This document shows positions 25,532 through 35,327 of a stretch of DNA of 35,842 nucleotides, one piece after another. The DNA comes from Myxococcales bacterium. Lineage in GTDB: Bacteria > Myxococcota > B64-G9. Within the stretch, counting starts at the first letter, position 1, and every line of letters starts with the position of its first letter. The notes under the pieces were generated by a model. That model was not told where the DNA came from, did no database searches, and saw nothing but the letters and a program-made list of their open reading frames with translations. Location of the stretch: positions 1-35,842 of the forward strand of contig JAAZNF010000090.1 of the NCBI GenBank assembly GCA_012798435.1. The letters are read 5' to 3'. Position numbers and translations under genes: made by a program.

Positions 25532-26527
25532 TCAGGAAGGCGGCTCGAGCAAGGAGCGGATGGTCTCGCGCAGGGTGTGCTGGGGGCGGAAGCCCAACAC
25601 CTCACGGGCGCGCCGGCCGTCCACCATGCACTGGTAGCGCAGGTGCGGGAGTTCCCCCGGCGGGAAATTCACCAGGCCGAGCTTCCACAAACGAGAGAGC
25701 AGCGGCCGGGCCAGGAAGTGGGGGATGGGCACCGGTCGCCGGCCCAGCTCGGCCAGGATGCGCGACAGGGGCGCCTCGCCCGGGCCGACCACGTTGAACA
25801 CCCCGCGCCGGCCCGGCTCCAGGGAGAGCAGCACCGCCTGGATGAGGTCGTCCTGGTGCAGCAGCTGCACCATGGGATCGAAGCCGAGCAGCACCGGCGG
25901 GTTGGTCAGGCGCAGGTAGTTGGAGGGCGCGTTGCGCACGTGCGGGCCGATGACGTGCACCGGGCGCAGGATGACGCACTCGATCTCCGGGTGACGCCAC
26001 AAGAAGTTCTGGGCGTAGATGTCCCACTCGATCAGCGCGCGCTCCTCGGGGTACTCCTCGCCGCCGCGCAGGGGGGCCTCCTCGGTGAGGAAGTTGCTGT
26101 TGTCCGGCCGGGCGCCGTAAGCGTAGGCCGAGGACAGCAGCACCACCTTGGGCACCTGGTACTTGGCGCAGTATTCGAGGAGCTTGACCGTGCCCTCCAC
26201 GTTGAAGTCGCGGTGCAGGTTGCCCGAGCGGGTGGGGCGGTGCAGCAGGCCCAGGTGGATCAGCGCGCGCACCTGGTGGTGGCGGAAGATGTCCTCGGCC
26301 TTGCGGCGGCGCGCGTCGATGGCGTAGTGCAGGATGTCCTTGGGCCGCCCCTCGAAGGGCCGCTGGTCGATGCCGACGATGGGGAAGCGGGTGTGCAGGC
26401 GGCGGGCCAGCAGCCGGCCCAGGTTGCCGCTGATGCCGGTGATCACCAGCGGACGCATATCGGCCGGCCGCTCGCGGCGGCGCGCGGCGGTCCGGGCGGG
26501 GCGGGGATGGGTGTCACCAGAAGACAT
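25532..26527 (-). CDS. NAD-dependent epimerase/dehydratase-like protein (extended SDR)
   Basis: 331 aa from ATG 26527, which overlaps the acyltransferase stop by 14 nt (GAAGG ~9 nt upstream). ATG 26458 would start exactly at the Rossmann fold but has no ribosome-binding site. The NAD-binding glycine motif is ITGISGNLGRLLARRL, followed by an acidic strand end (GIDQRPFEG) and HLGLLHRP. SSAYAYGA marks the catalytic Ser region. The expected Tyr-x-x-x-Lys reads Tyr-Pro-Glu-Glu-Arg (EEYPEERALIEWDIY), so the catalytic Lys seems replaced. The NAD-site end is ECVILRPVHVIGPHVRN, and LLHQDDLIQAVLLSLE and VFNVVGPGEAPLSRIL are typical of UDP-sugar epimerase relatives. Substrate unknown; it may be a non-catalytic or altered member. 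Co-transcription with an LPLAT acyltransferase suggests envelope lipid or glycolipid metabolism. Confidence 0.85.
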   Translation of the reverse strand: MSSGDTHPRPARTAARRRERPADMRPLVITGISGNLGRLLARRLHTRFPIVGIDQRPFEGRPKDILHYAIDARRRKAEDIFRHHQVRALIHLGLLHRPTRSGNLHRDFNVEGTVKLLEYCAKYQVPKVVLLSSAYAYGARPDNSNFLTEEAPLRGGEEYPEERALIEWDIYAQNFLWRHPEIECVILRPVHVIGPHVRNAPSNYLRLTNPPVLLGFDPMVQLLHQDDLIQAVLLSLEPGRRGVFNVVGPGEAPLSRILAELGRRPVPIPHFLARPLLSRLWKLGLVNFPPGELPHLRYQCMVDGRRAREVLGFRPQHTLRETIRSLLEPPS

Positions 26528-27374
26528 GTCTTCGCGCCTTCAGCCCGTCGCGCAGCATGCGCTGGATGGTGCCCTTGACCTGTTTCACCTTCTCCTCGAC
26601 CACGGCGTCCTCGTCGTCCGGATCGCCCTCGAACGTCATGGGCTTGCCGAAATAGATGGTGTACTTGCTGGGGGCGGGCAGCATGGAGAGCGGCCCCAGC
26701 AGGGGCATGCTGAGCGGGATGGGCAGGTTGGGAAAGCCGAGCAGGCGTGCCCCGGCGCGGAAGTTCGCCACCGCGATGGTCTGCTCCTCGGCCCCGACCA
26801 CCGCCACCGGCACGATCGGCGCGCGGGCCTCCAGCGCCAGGCGCATGAACCCCAGCCCGAACTCCTGGAGCTGGTAGCGCTGCGAGTAGAGCTTGTTGAT
26901 GCCGCGCACGCCCTCGGGGAAGGCCAGGATGGCCTCCTCGCGCTCCAGCAGCAGGCGGCAGTTCTCGCGGGTGCCCACGATCTGGCCGTTGCGCGGGAAG
27001 AACCAGGACACCACCGGCAGCGAGGGCACCCACGATTCGACCATGCTGCGCACCATGCGCGGCGGCTCCCGTTCCAGCATGCAGGAGGCGATGATCATCA
27101 TGCCGTCGAAGGGGAGCTGTCCCGAGTGGTTGGCGATGAGCAGCACCCGGCCGTCGGGGACGTTCTGAATCCCGACAGCGCGCACCCGGAAGTAGTGCCG
27201 GTAGAGCGCGCACACGAAGGGCACGGTGTACTTGACGAACTCGGGGTTGAAGCCGAAGGGATCGACGCCGAACTCGTTCACCCGGGTAGGCAGGCGCTGG
27301 ATCTTCTCCAGCACCTTGGGATCGGCCAGGCGCTCCAGGGCGGTCTTCAGTTTGTCGACGATCGGCTCGAACAA
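26514..27374 (-). CDS. Lysophospholipid acyltransferase-family protein (PlsC/MGAT-like)
   Basis: About 286 aa from TTG 27374, which has GGGAGG 4 nt upstream and a promoter whose predicted start is near 27395. The TTG at 27413 lies upstream of that start and is rejected. The acyl-acceptor His motif is NHSGQLPFDGMMI (His and Asp separated by six residues, the form used in LPLAT/MGAT-like members, rather than HX4D). The phosphate-binding motif FPEGVRGINK (EGxR type) follows, and then PIVPVAVVGAEEQ. There is a hydrophobic segment near VLLIANHSG but no signal peptide. The enzyme would transfer an acyl chain to a lysolipid or glycerol derivative at the inner membrane; the acceptor is not predictable. 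It is the first gene of a two-gene operon with the epimerase-like gene. Confidence 0.87.
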   Translation of the reverse strand: MFEPIVDKLKTALERLADPKVLEKIQRLPTRVNEFGVDPFGFNPEFVKYTVPFVCALYRHYFRVRAVGIQNVPDGRVLLIANHSGQLPFDGMMIIASCMLEREPPRMVRSMVESWVPSLPVVSWFFPRNGQIVGTRENCRLLLEREEAILAFPEGVRGINKLYSQRYQLQEFGLGFMRLALEARAPIVPVAVVGAEEQTIAVANFRAGARLLGFPNLPIPLSMPLLGPLSMLPAPSKYTIYFGKPMTFEGDPDDEDAVVEEKVKQVKGTIQRMLRDGLKARRHVFW

Positions 27375-27401
27375 GACCCCTCCCGGCCCGCAAGCGGATG
27401 C

Positions 27402-27430
27402 AAGGTACCACAATCACGAGGCTCTGTCAC
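27402..27430 (-). promoter_or_regulatory. Extended -10 promoter of the acyltransferase operon
   Basis: Minus strand: GTGACA (27430-27425), 17-bp spacer, TACCTT (27407-27402) preceded by TGG, i.e. an extended TGnTA -10. The predicted start is ~27395, 21 nt before the TTG start codon at 27374. Confidence 0.55.
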
Positions 27431-27511
27431 ATCAAAACCGAGAACACGGGCGCGGCGCTGCCTCCTTGCGCCCTCGGAGAACGCGAGGCGGAAATTCCCC
27501 TGATTAAACGC

Positions 27512-27541
27512 CAAGGCTCCGTCCTTGCGAACGGAGCCTTG
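27512..27541. repeat. Perfect 11-bp inverted repeat
   Basis: CAAGGCTCCGT (27512-27522), an 8-nt loop, then ACGGAGCCTTG (27531-27541). It would form a stable hairpin in either strand. No T-run follows on either side, so it is not a textbook terminator; it could be an RNA hairpin or an operator. Confidence 0.65.
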
Positions 27542-27852
27542 ACCTACTACAGGAGCGAGAAAAAGGAGGTTGGTCGCGCCCCACACGGGGCTCTATATGT
27601 GATCGGGAGCCTTGCCCCCGTTGCGGCCCAGCGGCCGCGAAGGCCGCTGAGGACACCAGACCTGCCGTACCGGACGCCATCCTGGATTCAAAGAGCTGGC
27701 TTGCCGATCGGGTCCGATGCCCTGGTCACTGAATAACTAAAGATAATCTTAGCAAGCTCCATGCCACACCTGGACTCGGTTGCTGCCCCGCCAACTGTTT
27801 GAAAAACAAAGTGCTTGGAACCCGCTTTCCGGGCCGCTCTCGCCGGCTATCT

Positions 27853-27895
27853 TGCGGACCGTGACAGCGATGTCAGACGATGCGGCCGGTCCGCA
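27853..27895. repeat. Hairpin 1 of the array, with nested GNRA hairpin
   Basis: Outer arms TGCGGACCG (27853-27861) and CGGTCCGCA (27887-27895) are perfectly complementary. Directly inside is TGACA-GCGA-TGTCA (27862-27875), a 5-bp stem capped by a GNRA tetraloop sequence. It is followed by CGCCGCGAA, the same box that follows hairpins 2 and 3, so it looks like a diverged first unit. Confidence 0.55.
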
Positions 27896-27940
27896 CAACT
27901 TTCACGCCGCGAACGGGTGGCCGGAGGCGCGGCTGCTGGC

Positions 27941-27997
27941 GATGAGTCCTCCCAACTGCTCGGCGCAAAGCCGCCTGCGCTGCGTGGAGGACTCATC
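27941..27997. repeat. Hairpin 2 of the array
   Basis: Arms GATGAGTCCTCC (27941-27952) and GGAGGACTCATC (27986-27997) form a perfect 12-bp stem around a 33-nt interior, which itself can pair as CGGC/GCCG. Confidence 0.75.
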
Positions 27998-28039
27998 TGG
28001 CGCGCCGCGAACAGGTGGCCGGAGGCGCGGCTGCTTGAC

Positions 28040-28096
28040 GGCGAGTCCTCTTAGTTGCTCGCCGCCGAGCCGGCTCCGCTACATAGAGGACTCGCC
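28040..28096. repeat. Hairpin 3 of the array
   Basis: Arms GGCGAGTCCTCT (28040-28051) and AGAGGACTCGCC (28085-28096) form a perfect 12-bp stem around a 33-nt interior (with GCTCG/CGAGC inside). Compared with hairpin 2, three stem positions differ, and each change is matched on the other arm. Confidence 0.75.
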
Positions 28097-28142
28097 TGGC
28101 GCGCCGCGAATGTGGCCAACACGGTGCGGCTGCTCTCGGCGC

Positions 28143-31175
<3,033 letters not shown>

Positions 31176-31191
31176 GCGCCGCGGGGCGAAC

Positions 31192-31383
31192 GTGCCCGGA
31201 TTCGCCGACCTGGTCCTGATCCTGTTCGTGGTGGCGGTGGTGCTGGTCACCAACCAGTTGCCGCGCCTGGCGACCCTCGCCGGCCAGGCCCTGCAGCGCC
31301 TGCGGGGGAAGAAGGAAGACGGTGCCGCCGCCCCGCAGGAAGGCCAAGACGCGCGATCCGACCCGCCCGCGGACAACCCATAG
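31192..31383 (+). CDS. TatA/TatE-like single-helix membrane protein
   Basis: 63 aa from GTG 31192. Residues ~5-20 form one hydrophobic helix (FADLVLILFVVAVVLVTN). They are followed by an amphipathic stretch QLPRLATLAGQALQRLRGKK and an acidic/polar Pro-Ala tail. This is the TatA layout (membrane helix, hinge, LPxL...amphipathic helix, charged tail), and the LP-xL-xxLAG-xALxRLRG spacing fits. The usual Phe-Gly hinge is replaced by Val-Thr-Asn. TatA/E subunits polymerise to form the twin-arginine translocation pore. Neither tatC nor tatB is seen nearby, so it may be an orphan TatA/E or an unrelated small protein. The ribosome-binding site is weak. Confidence 0.6.
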   Translation: MPGFADLVLILFVVAVVLVTNQLPRLATLAGQALQRLRGKKEDGAAAPQEGQDARSDPPADNP

Positions 31384-31422
31384 ATCGACTGAAACCCGCG
31401 TTTGCGCAGGCCCGCATTCCGG

Positions 31423-32520
31423 TCAGAACACCCGTACGCCGATGTCGATGGTGAGCGCCGCCCGCGCCAGATCGGCGGCGTCCAGCAGCGGGATGCGCAC
31501 GGCCAGCCCGCCCGACCACCTCCCCCGTTGCAGGCGCAGCGCCGGCACCACGAACAGGAAGTTCGTGTTCCCCGCCTTGGCCGTGGCCACCCCGCCGTGG
31601 AGTTCCAGGGCCGGCTCGAGCCAGGGCAGCAGGCGCCACTGCCAGCCCAGCTCGAAGCGCAGCACGCTCGACACCAGGGGCGAGTCGGGGTCCTTGAAGG
31701 CCGGATCGGTCTGGACCAGGAAGTGGTACACGATCGACAGCAGCAAGAAGTGATCGCCGAGGCCGATCTCCGCCTCGAGGTGGGGCGAGTAGTCGGTCTG
31801 GCCGTAGCGGAAGAACCCGTAGTCCTCGATCATGGCGTAGGCGCCGGCGTCGAGCATGCGCTGGCGAGAATCGGAGAACCACCCCGAGGATCCCGGGGCC
31901 CAGGACAGCCCGCCGGCCAGCACCAGCGGCACCTCGCCCAGCCAGGTCCCCCACAGCCCCTGCAAGCCGAGCAGGAAGTTCCCCGCCGCGAAGCCGAAAC
32001 CGCTGCCTTCCTGGCGCCCGGCCAGGAAGGGGAATTCCAGCGAGAAGGCCAGGTGGTTCGCCGGCGCCACGTCCAGGCGCAACACCTGGGCCCACAAGGG
32101 GCCCTGCGCCTTGGAGTGGAACTCGAGATCGGGCGTGAGGAAAGAGAGCGATGTCTGCAAGCGCAGCCGGTTGCGCGGGGCGGGGTCGGTGGCGCCGATC
32201 CAGGCCGGGAACACCTCCAGGTCGGGCTCGATCACGCCGCCACGCGCCTCCTGGCGCCAGCGCGCCGCGGTGTCCTGTTCCTCCTTGTGTACGCGGCTGC
32301 CCTCCAGGCGTTCGACCTCGGCGCGGGCCTGCTCGGCGCAACTGTTGCGCGGGTAGATCTGCAAGAATTCGCGCCACAGGCGTAGCTTCTCCTCGACCGA
32401 GGGCCGGTCCGCGGCGCGGGCCTCGGTCTCCCGAAACAGCGGGTCTTGGCAGGGGACATCCTCGGCGCGGGCCGGCGAGGCGAGCCATAGCGCAAAGAGC
32501 ACTGCGGCGCAGGATCTCAT
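31423..32520 (-). CDS. Outer-membrane barrel protein with N-terminal helical segment
   Basis: 365 aa from ATG 32520 (GGAGG 4 nt upstream), which overlaps the nagZ stop as ATGA, so it is translationally coupled. The signal peptide is MRSCAAVLFALWLASPARA. Residues ~25-85 are a short helical TPR-like segment (SVEEKLRLWREFLQIYPRNS). From ~100 onward there are beta-strand patterns rich in aromatic and Gly residues (RLRLQTSLSFLTPDLEFHSK, NHLAFSLEFPFLAGRQ, GDHFLLLSIVYHFLVQTDPA, VLRFELGWQWRLLPWLEPAL). It ends in VRVF, a classic terminal Phe. Function unknown. Its position in the nagZ operon hints at an envelope role but no more. An earlier ATG (22 codons upstream) would bury the signal peptide and is rejected. 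Confidence 0.8.
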   Translation of the reverse strand: MRSCAAVLFALWLASPARAEDVPCQDPLFRETEARAADRPSVEEKLRLWREFLQIYPRNSCAEQARAEVERLEGSRVHKEEQDTAARWRQEARGGVIEPDLEVFPAWIGATDPAPRNRLRLQTSLSFLTPDLEFHSKAQGPLWAQVLRLDVAPANHLAFSLEFPFLAGRQEGSGFGFAAGNFLLGLQGLWGTWLGEVPLVLAGGLSWAPGSSGWFSDSRQRMLDAGAYAMIEDYGFFRYGQTDYSPHLEAEIGLGDHFLLLSIVYHFLVQTDPAFKDPDSPLVSSVLRFELGWQWRLLPWLEPALELHGGVATAKAGNTNFLFVVPALRLQRGRWSGGLAVRIPLLDAADLARAALTIDIGVRVF

Positions 32521-33581
32521 TCGACCTCCGAAAGACTGGCCAGGGCGCGCTCCAGGTCGCGGCGCCGGTGGCTTCGGCTGAACCACAAGAAGCGTTCCTT
32601 GTCCGGCTTCGCCACGGACCCCAGCGCGGCCAGGCGCCGGGCGGCCGCGGAGAAGGCCCTTTCGGACACGGTTTTCTCCACGAGTTCACGCGTGGCGCGC
32701 TCGATGGCCTCCTCGACCAGCTCGGGGTGGTGGCAGATCAAAGCGCCGTCGGCGCCACCGCGCAAGGCCGCGAGGGCGGCCGGCACCACGCCGGGAGAGC
32801 GGGCCACCGCCCCCATCTCCAGGTCGTCGGTGAGCAGCGCGCCGAGGTGCCCCATCCGGCGCGCCAGCCGGTAGGCGGCGGGAGACAGCGAGGTGGGCCG
32901 CTCCGGGTCCAGCGCGGGCACCAACAGATGGCCGAGCATGAGCGAGGGAAAGCGCGCCCGGATGGCCGCGGCGAAGGGTACCAGCTCCACCGCTTCCAAG
33001 CGCCGGTGGTCCGCCACGAGCGTCGGCAACTCGTGGTGGCTGTCTTGGCGGGTGTCGCCGTGACCCGGGAAATGCTTGCCGCAACAGGCGACGCCGCCCA
33101 GCAGGAGCCCTCGGCCGAAGGCCACCGCCCGCCGCGCCGCCTCTCGTGGATCGCGGGCGAACGAGCGGTCGCCGATGACGGGGTTTTGGGGGTTGGTGTC
33201 CACGTCCAGCACGGGCGCCAGGTTCAGGCTGAACCCGAGGGCGCCAAGCTCGCGCCCCAGCTGCCGCCCGGCCGCCCGCAGCAGCTCGCGGTCGCCCGTT
33301 GCGCCCAGGATGCGCGCCGACGGAAGCTGGAGCAGCGGCGGTCCCAGTCTCTTCACCCGCCCGCCCTCCTGATCCAGGCACACCACCAGCGGTCGCCGGC
33401 CGGCGGCGGCCCGCGCGGAACGGATCAAATCGGCGGCCGACTCGATGTCCGGCAGGTTCCGGGCAAAGAGGATGATCCCGCCCAGGCCGGCGGGCAGCAG
33501 CCGGGCTACCTCGGCCGGCAGGACGGTTCCGTCGAACCCGCACACGAACCGGCTTGCGGCCAGCGCCCGCAGCCGTCGCAT
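32517..33581 (-). CDS. nagZ: Beta-N-acetylglucosaminidase, glycoside hydrolase family 3
   Basis: 354 aa from ATG 33581. NagZ removes N-acetylglucosamine from anhydro-muropeptides in peptidoglycan recycling, in the cytoplasm. The TIM-barrel motifs are GGIILFARNLPDIESAADLI, LVVCLDQEGGRVKRLGPP and DVDTNPQNPVIGDRSFARDP. The catalytic loop with the acid/base His is KHFPGHGDTRQDSHHELP. The nucleophile Asp lies in LLTDDLEMGAVA. A C-terminal tail of ~70 residues is Arg/Glu-rich. Starts at 33626 and 33632 are also in frame, but they lie in the dacB start region. None of the three has a clear ribosome-binding site; 33581 gives the normal distance to the first barrel strand. It is divergent from dacB, so two cell-wall-turnover genes share one control region. 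Confidence 0.92.
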   Translation of the reverse strand: MRRLRALAASRFVCGFDGTVLPAEVARLLPAGLGGIILFARNLPDIESAADLIRSARAAAGRRPLVVCLDQEGGRVKRLGPPLLQLPSARILGATGDRELLRAAGRQLGRELGALGFSLNLAPVLDVDTNPQNPVIGDRSFARDPREAARRAVAFGRGLLLGGVACCGKHFPGHGDTRQDSHHELPTLVADHRRLEAVELVPFAAAIRARFPSLMLGHLLVPALDPERPTSLSPAAYRLARRMGHLGALLTDDLEMGAVARSPGVVPAALAALRGGADGALICHHPELVEEAIERATRELVEKTVSERAFSAAARRLAALGSVAKPDKERFLWFSRSHRRRDLERALASLSEVE

Positions 33582-33592
33582 GCGGCGCGAGG

Positions 33593-33620
33593 TTGACTGG
33601 CGATGGTGTTGTGTTAGCGT
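33593..33620 (+). promoter_or_regulatory. Putative extended -10 promoter of dacB (near-leaderless)
   Basis: TTGACT (33593-33598), 16-bp spacer, TAGCGT (33615-33620) preceded by TGT. The predicted start is about 33627, only ~4 nt before the dacB ATG. No ribosome-binding site is visible before that ATG. Confidence 0.45.
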
Positions 33621-33630
33621 GGCCATCGTC

Positions 33631-35199
33631 ATGCGCGAGCTTATCTCCAGTCCGCACCGCCATCAACTGGGCCTGGCGATGGCCGGGTGGCTGTTTCTTT
33701 CGGCGAACCTGGTCTTGGCGGGCGAGGCTGCCCCGGAGGCGTTGGGCCTTGTGGAGGTGCCGCTCGAGCAGGAGCTCGGCGCCCTGCTCGATGACCCGGC
33801 GCTCGAGGGCGCGGTGGTGAGCGCGCGGGTGGAGAGCCTCGCCAGTGGGCGCACCCTGTTTGAGCGCAACCCCGACCAGCTGGTCAACCCGGCCTCGGTG
33901 ACCAAGATGTTCACCACCGCGGCGGCGCTGTGCCTGCTGCACCCGGAGTACCGCTTTCGCACCGAGGTGCTGTCGCGGCAGCGCATCGAGCGTGGCGTGC
34001 TCAAGGGGCCGCTGTGGGTGCGCGGCGGAGGAGACCCCTCGCTGGTCAGCGAGCGGATGACGTACCTGGTGCAGGAGCTGTACGCGCTCGGGTTGCGCAA
34101 GGTGGAAGGATCGATCATCCTGGACGACAGCGCCATCCTGGAGGAGCGGCCGCCCGGCTTCAGTCAGGATCCGAGCTCGGATCCCTACCAGGCCCCGCCG
34201 GGGGCGCTGGGCTTCAACTTCAACTCCGTGAGCGTGCTGGTGTACCCGGGCGAGCGGGTCGGCGAGAAGCCGCGCCTCGAGCTGCTGCCGCCGTCCGAGG
34301 CCTTCGAGATCGACTCCAGCGTCCAGACGGTGCGGCGCGGGACGCGGGTGCGGGCGCGGGTGTCGCCTGCGGCGCGCAAGACCAAGATCACCATCAAGGG
34401 GAAGATCGGGGAGGCCCACCCCGGCCTGCGCCTGATGGTCCGGGTCGAGAATCCGACCTTCTACTTCGGGCAGACGCTGCTTTCCGAGATGAAGCTGCGC
34501 GGCATCCAGGTGCGGGGCGACGTCCGGCGCGGCAAGGCGCCCGAAGACCTCGAACCGCTGCTGGTGTTCACCTCGCCGGAGTTGGCCGAGCTGATCCGCA
34601 CCATCAACAAGCGCTCGCAGAACTTCATGGCGGAGCAGCTCTACCTGGCCATCGGCGCAGAGGTGCTGGGCGCGCCCGCCAGCTACGGCCGCGGCGAGCG
34701 GGTGATGCGGGCGTTCCTGGAGGAGGAGGTCGGGCTCGCCCCCGGGAGCTACGTCTTGCACAACGGCTCCGGGCTCAACGACACCAACCGGGTGACCGCG
34801 ACCCAGGTCGTCCAGTTGCTGCGCTACATGGCCAGCCGGGTGGACCTGCGCCCCGACTTCGAGGCCTCGCTGGCCATCGGCGGCGCCGACGGCACGGTGG
34901 CGGGGCGATTCACCGATCCCGCCGTGGCCCGCACCCTGCGGGTGAAGACCGGCTCGCTCCAGAACGTGCGCTCCCTGGCCGGGTACGCGGTGACCCGCAG
35001 CGGCGAGACGTTGGCCTTCGCCCTTCTCATCTCGCGTTTCGGATGCTCGTCGGCGGAGGTGCTGTCGATCCTGGATCGCTTCGGCGCCGCGCTCTCGCTC
35101 TCCAACGCCGGCGGCTGCGTGGTGCGCTCGGCGCGCATCCCGGTCGGGTCTGACCCCGGCGAGGATGCCGCCGTGGACGAGCGGTCGGCGCGGCCATAG
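33631..35199 (+). CDS. dacB: D-alanyl-D-alanine carboxypeptidase/endopeptidase (PBP4, S13 family)
   Basis: 522 aa. It trims or hydrolyses peptidoglycan cross-links in the periplasm. A signal peptide or anchor occupies residues ~10-31 (HQLGLAMAGWLFLSANLVLA). The three serine-acyltransferase motifs are intact: SxxK is SVTK (Ser89, Lys92), SxN is SQN (Ser329-Asn331), and KTG is KTGS (Lys439). Between SxxK and SxN lies the ~230-residue insertion typical of PBP4/DacB (GGGDPSLVSERMTYLVQEL; EGSIILDDSAILEE). The tail after residue 500 is acidic and unconserved. ATG 33631 is chosen because the frame upstream only mirrors nagZ. With the divergent nagZ it forms a peptidoglycan-turnover locus. A 128-bp gap follows before the MopE-type lipoprotein gene; no clear terminator is seen there. 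Confidence 0.94.
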   Translation: MRELISSPHRHQLGLAMAGWLFLSANLVLAGEAAPEALGLVEVPLEQELGALLDDPALEGAVVSARVESLASGRTLFERNPDQLVNPASVTKMFTTAAALCLLHPEYRFRTEVLSRQRIERGVLKGPLWVRGGGDPSLVSERMTYLVQELYALGLRKVEGSIILDDSAILEERPPGFSQDPSSDPYQAPPGALGFNFNSVSVLVYPGERVGEKPRLELLPPSEAFEIDSSVQTVRRGTRVRARVSPAARKTKITIKGKIGEAHPGLRLMVRVENPTFYFGQTLLSEMKLRGIQVRGDVRRGKAPEDLEPLLVFTSPELAELIRTINKRSQNFMAEQLYLAIGAEVLGAPASYGRGERVMRAFLEEEVGLAPGSYVLHNGSGLNDTNRVTATQVVQLLRYMASRVDLRPDFEASLAIGGADGTVAGRFTDPAVARTLRVKTGSLQNVRSLAGYAVTRSGETLAFALLISRFGCSSAEVLSILDRFGAALSLSNAGGCVVRSARIPVGSDPGEDAAVDERSARP

Positions 35200-35327
35200 C
35201 CGGCGCGAGCGGTTTTCTGCTTGCGTTGCTTGCCGAATCGTAAAATGTGACAGCGGTTGTATTGGCCCAGCGCCTCTCTGGTCGTCGGCGGTCTTTCGAT
35301 CTAATATGCCTGTATGCGGGGTGAGCC

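Larger units (their letters stand above)
27905..28110. repeat. Tandem ~99-bp repeat, two full units plus start of a third
   Basis: Units begin with CGCCGCGAA at 27905, 28003 and 28102 (98- and 99-bp periods). Each full unit holds GTGGCCGGAGGCGCGGCTGC, then a 12-bp inverted repeat with a 33-nt interior. The third unit breaks off where the ligA stop codon (minus strand) is reached. Confidence 0.75.
27431..28142. other. Long non-coding region between ligA and the acyltransferase operon
   Basis: No convincing gene is present. Open frames here have no start signal, no homology-like motif and irregular third-position composition. The left half (to about 27780) is markedly less GC-rich than the rest of the window (for example the A/T-rich stretch at 27731-27760) and contains one perfect 11-bp inverted repeat. 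The right half is an array of hairpin-forming repeats abutting the ligA stop codon. It is the only gap of this size in an otherwise packed window, so it may hold an unrecognised RNA or decayed sequence. Confidence 0.6.

Noticed and set aside
27398-27736. 112-codon plus-strand frame in the long intergenic gap
   Set aside because: No ribosome-binding site or recognisable motif, irregular third-position composition, and overlap with the acyltransferase promoter.
33638-33666. Minus-strand promoter for nagZ (TTGATG-17-TAAGCT) inside dacB
   Set aside because: The -10 is weak, and a start near 33631 would give a ~50-nt leader without a ribosome-binding site. It is possible but not strong enough to list.
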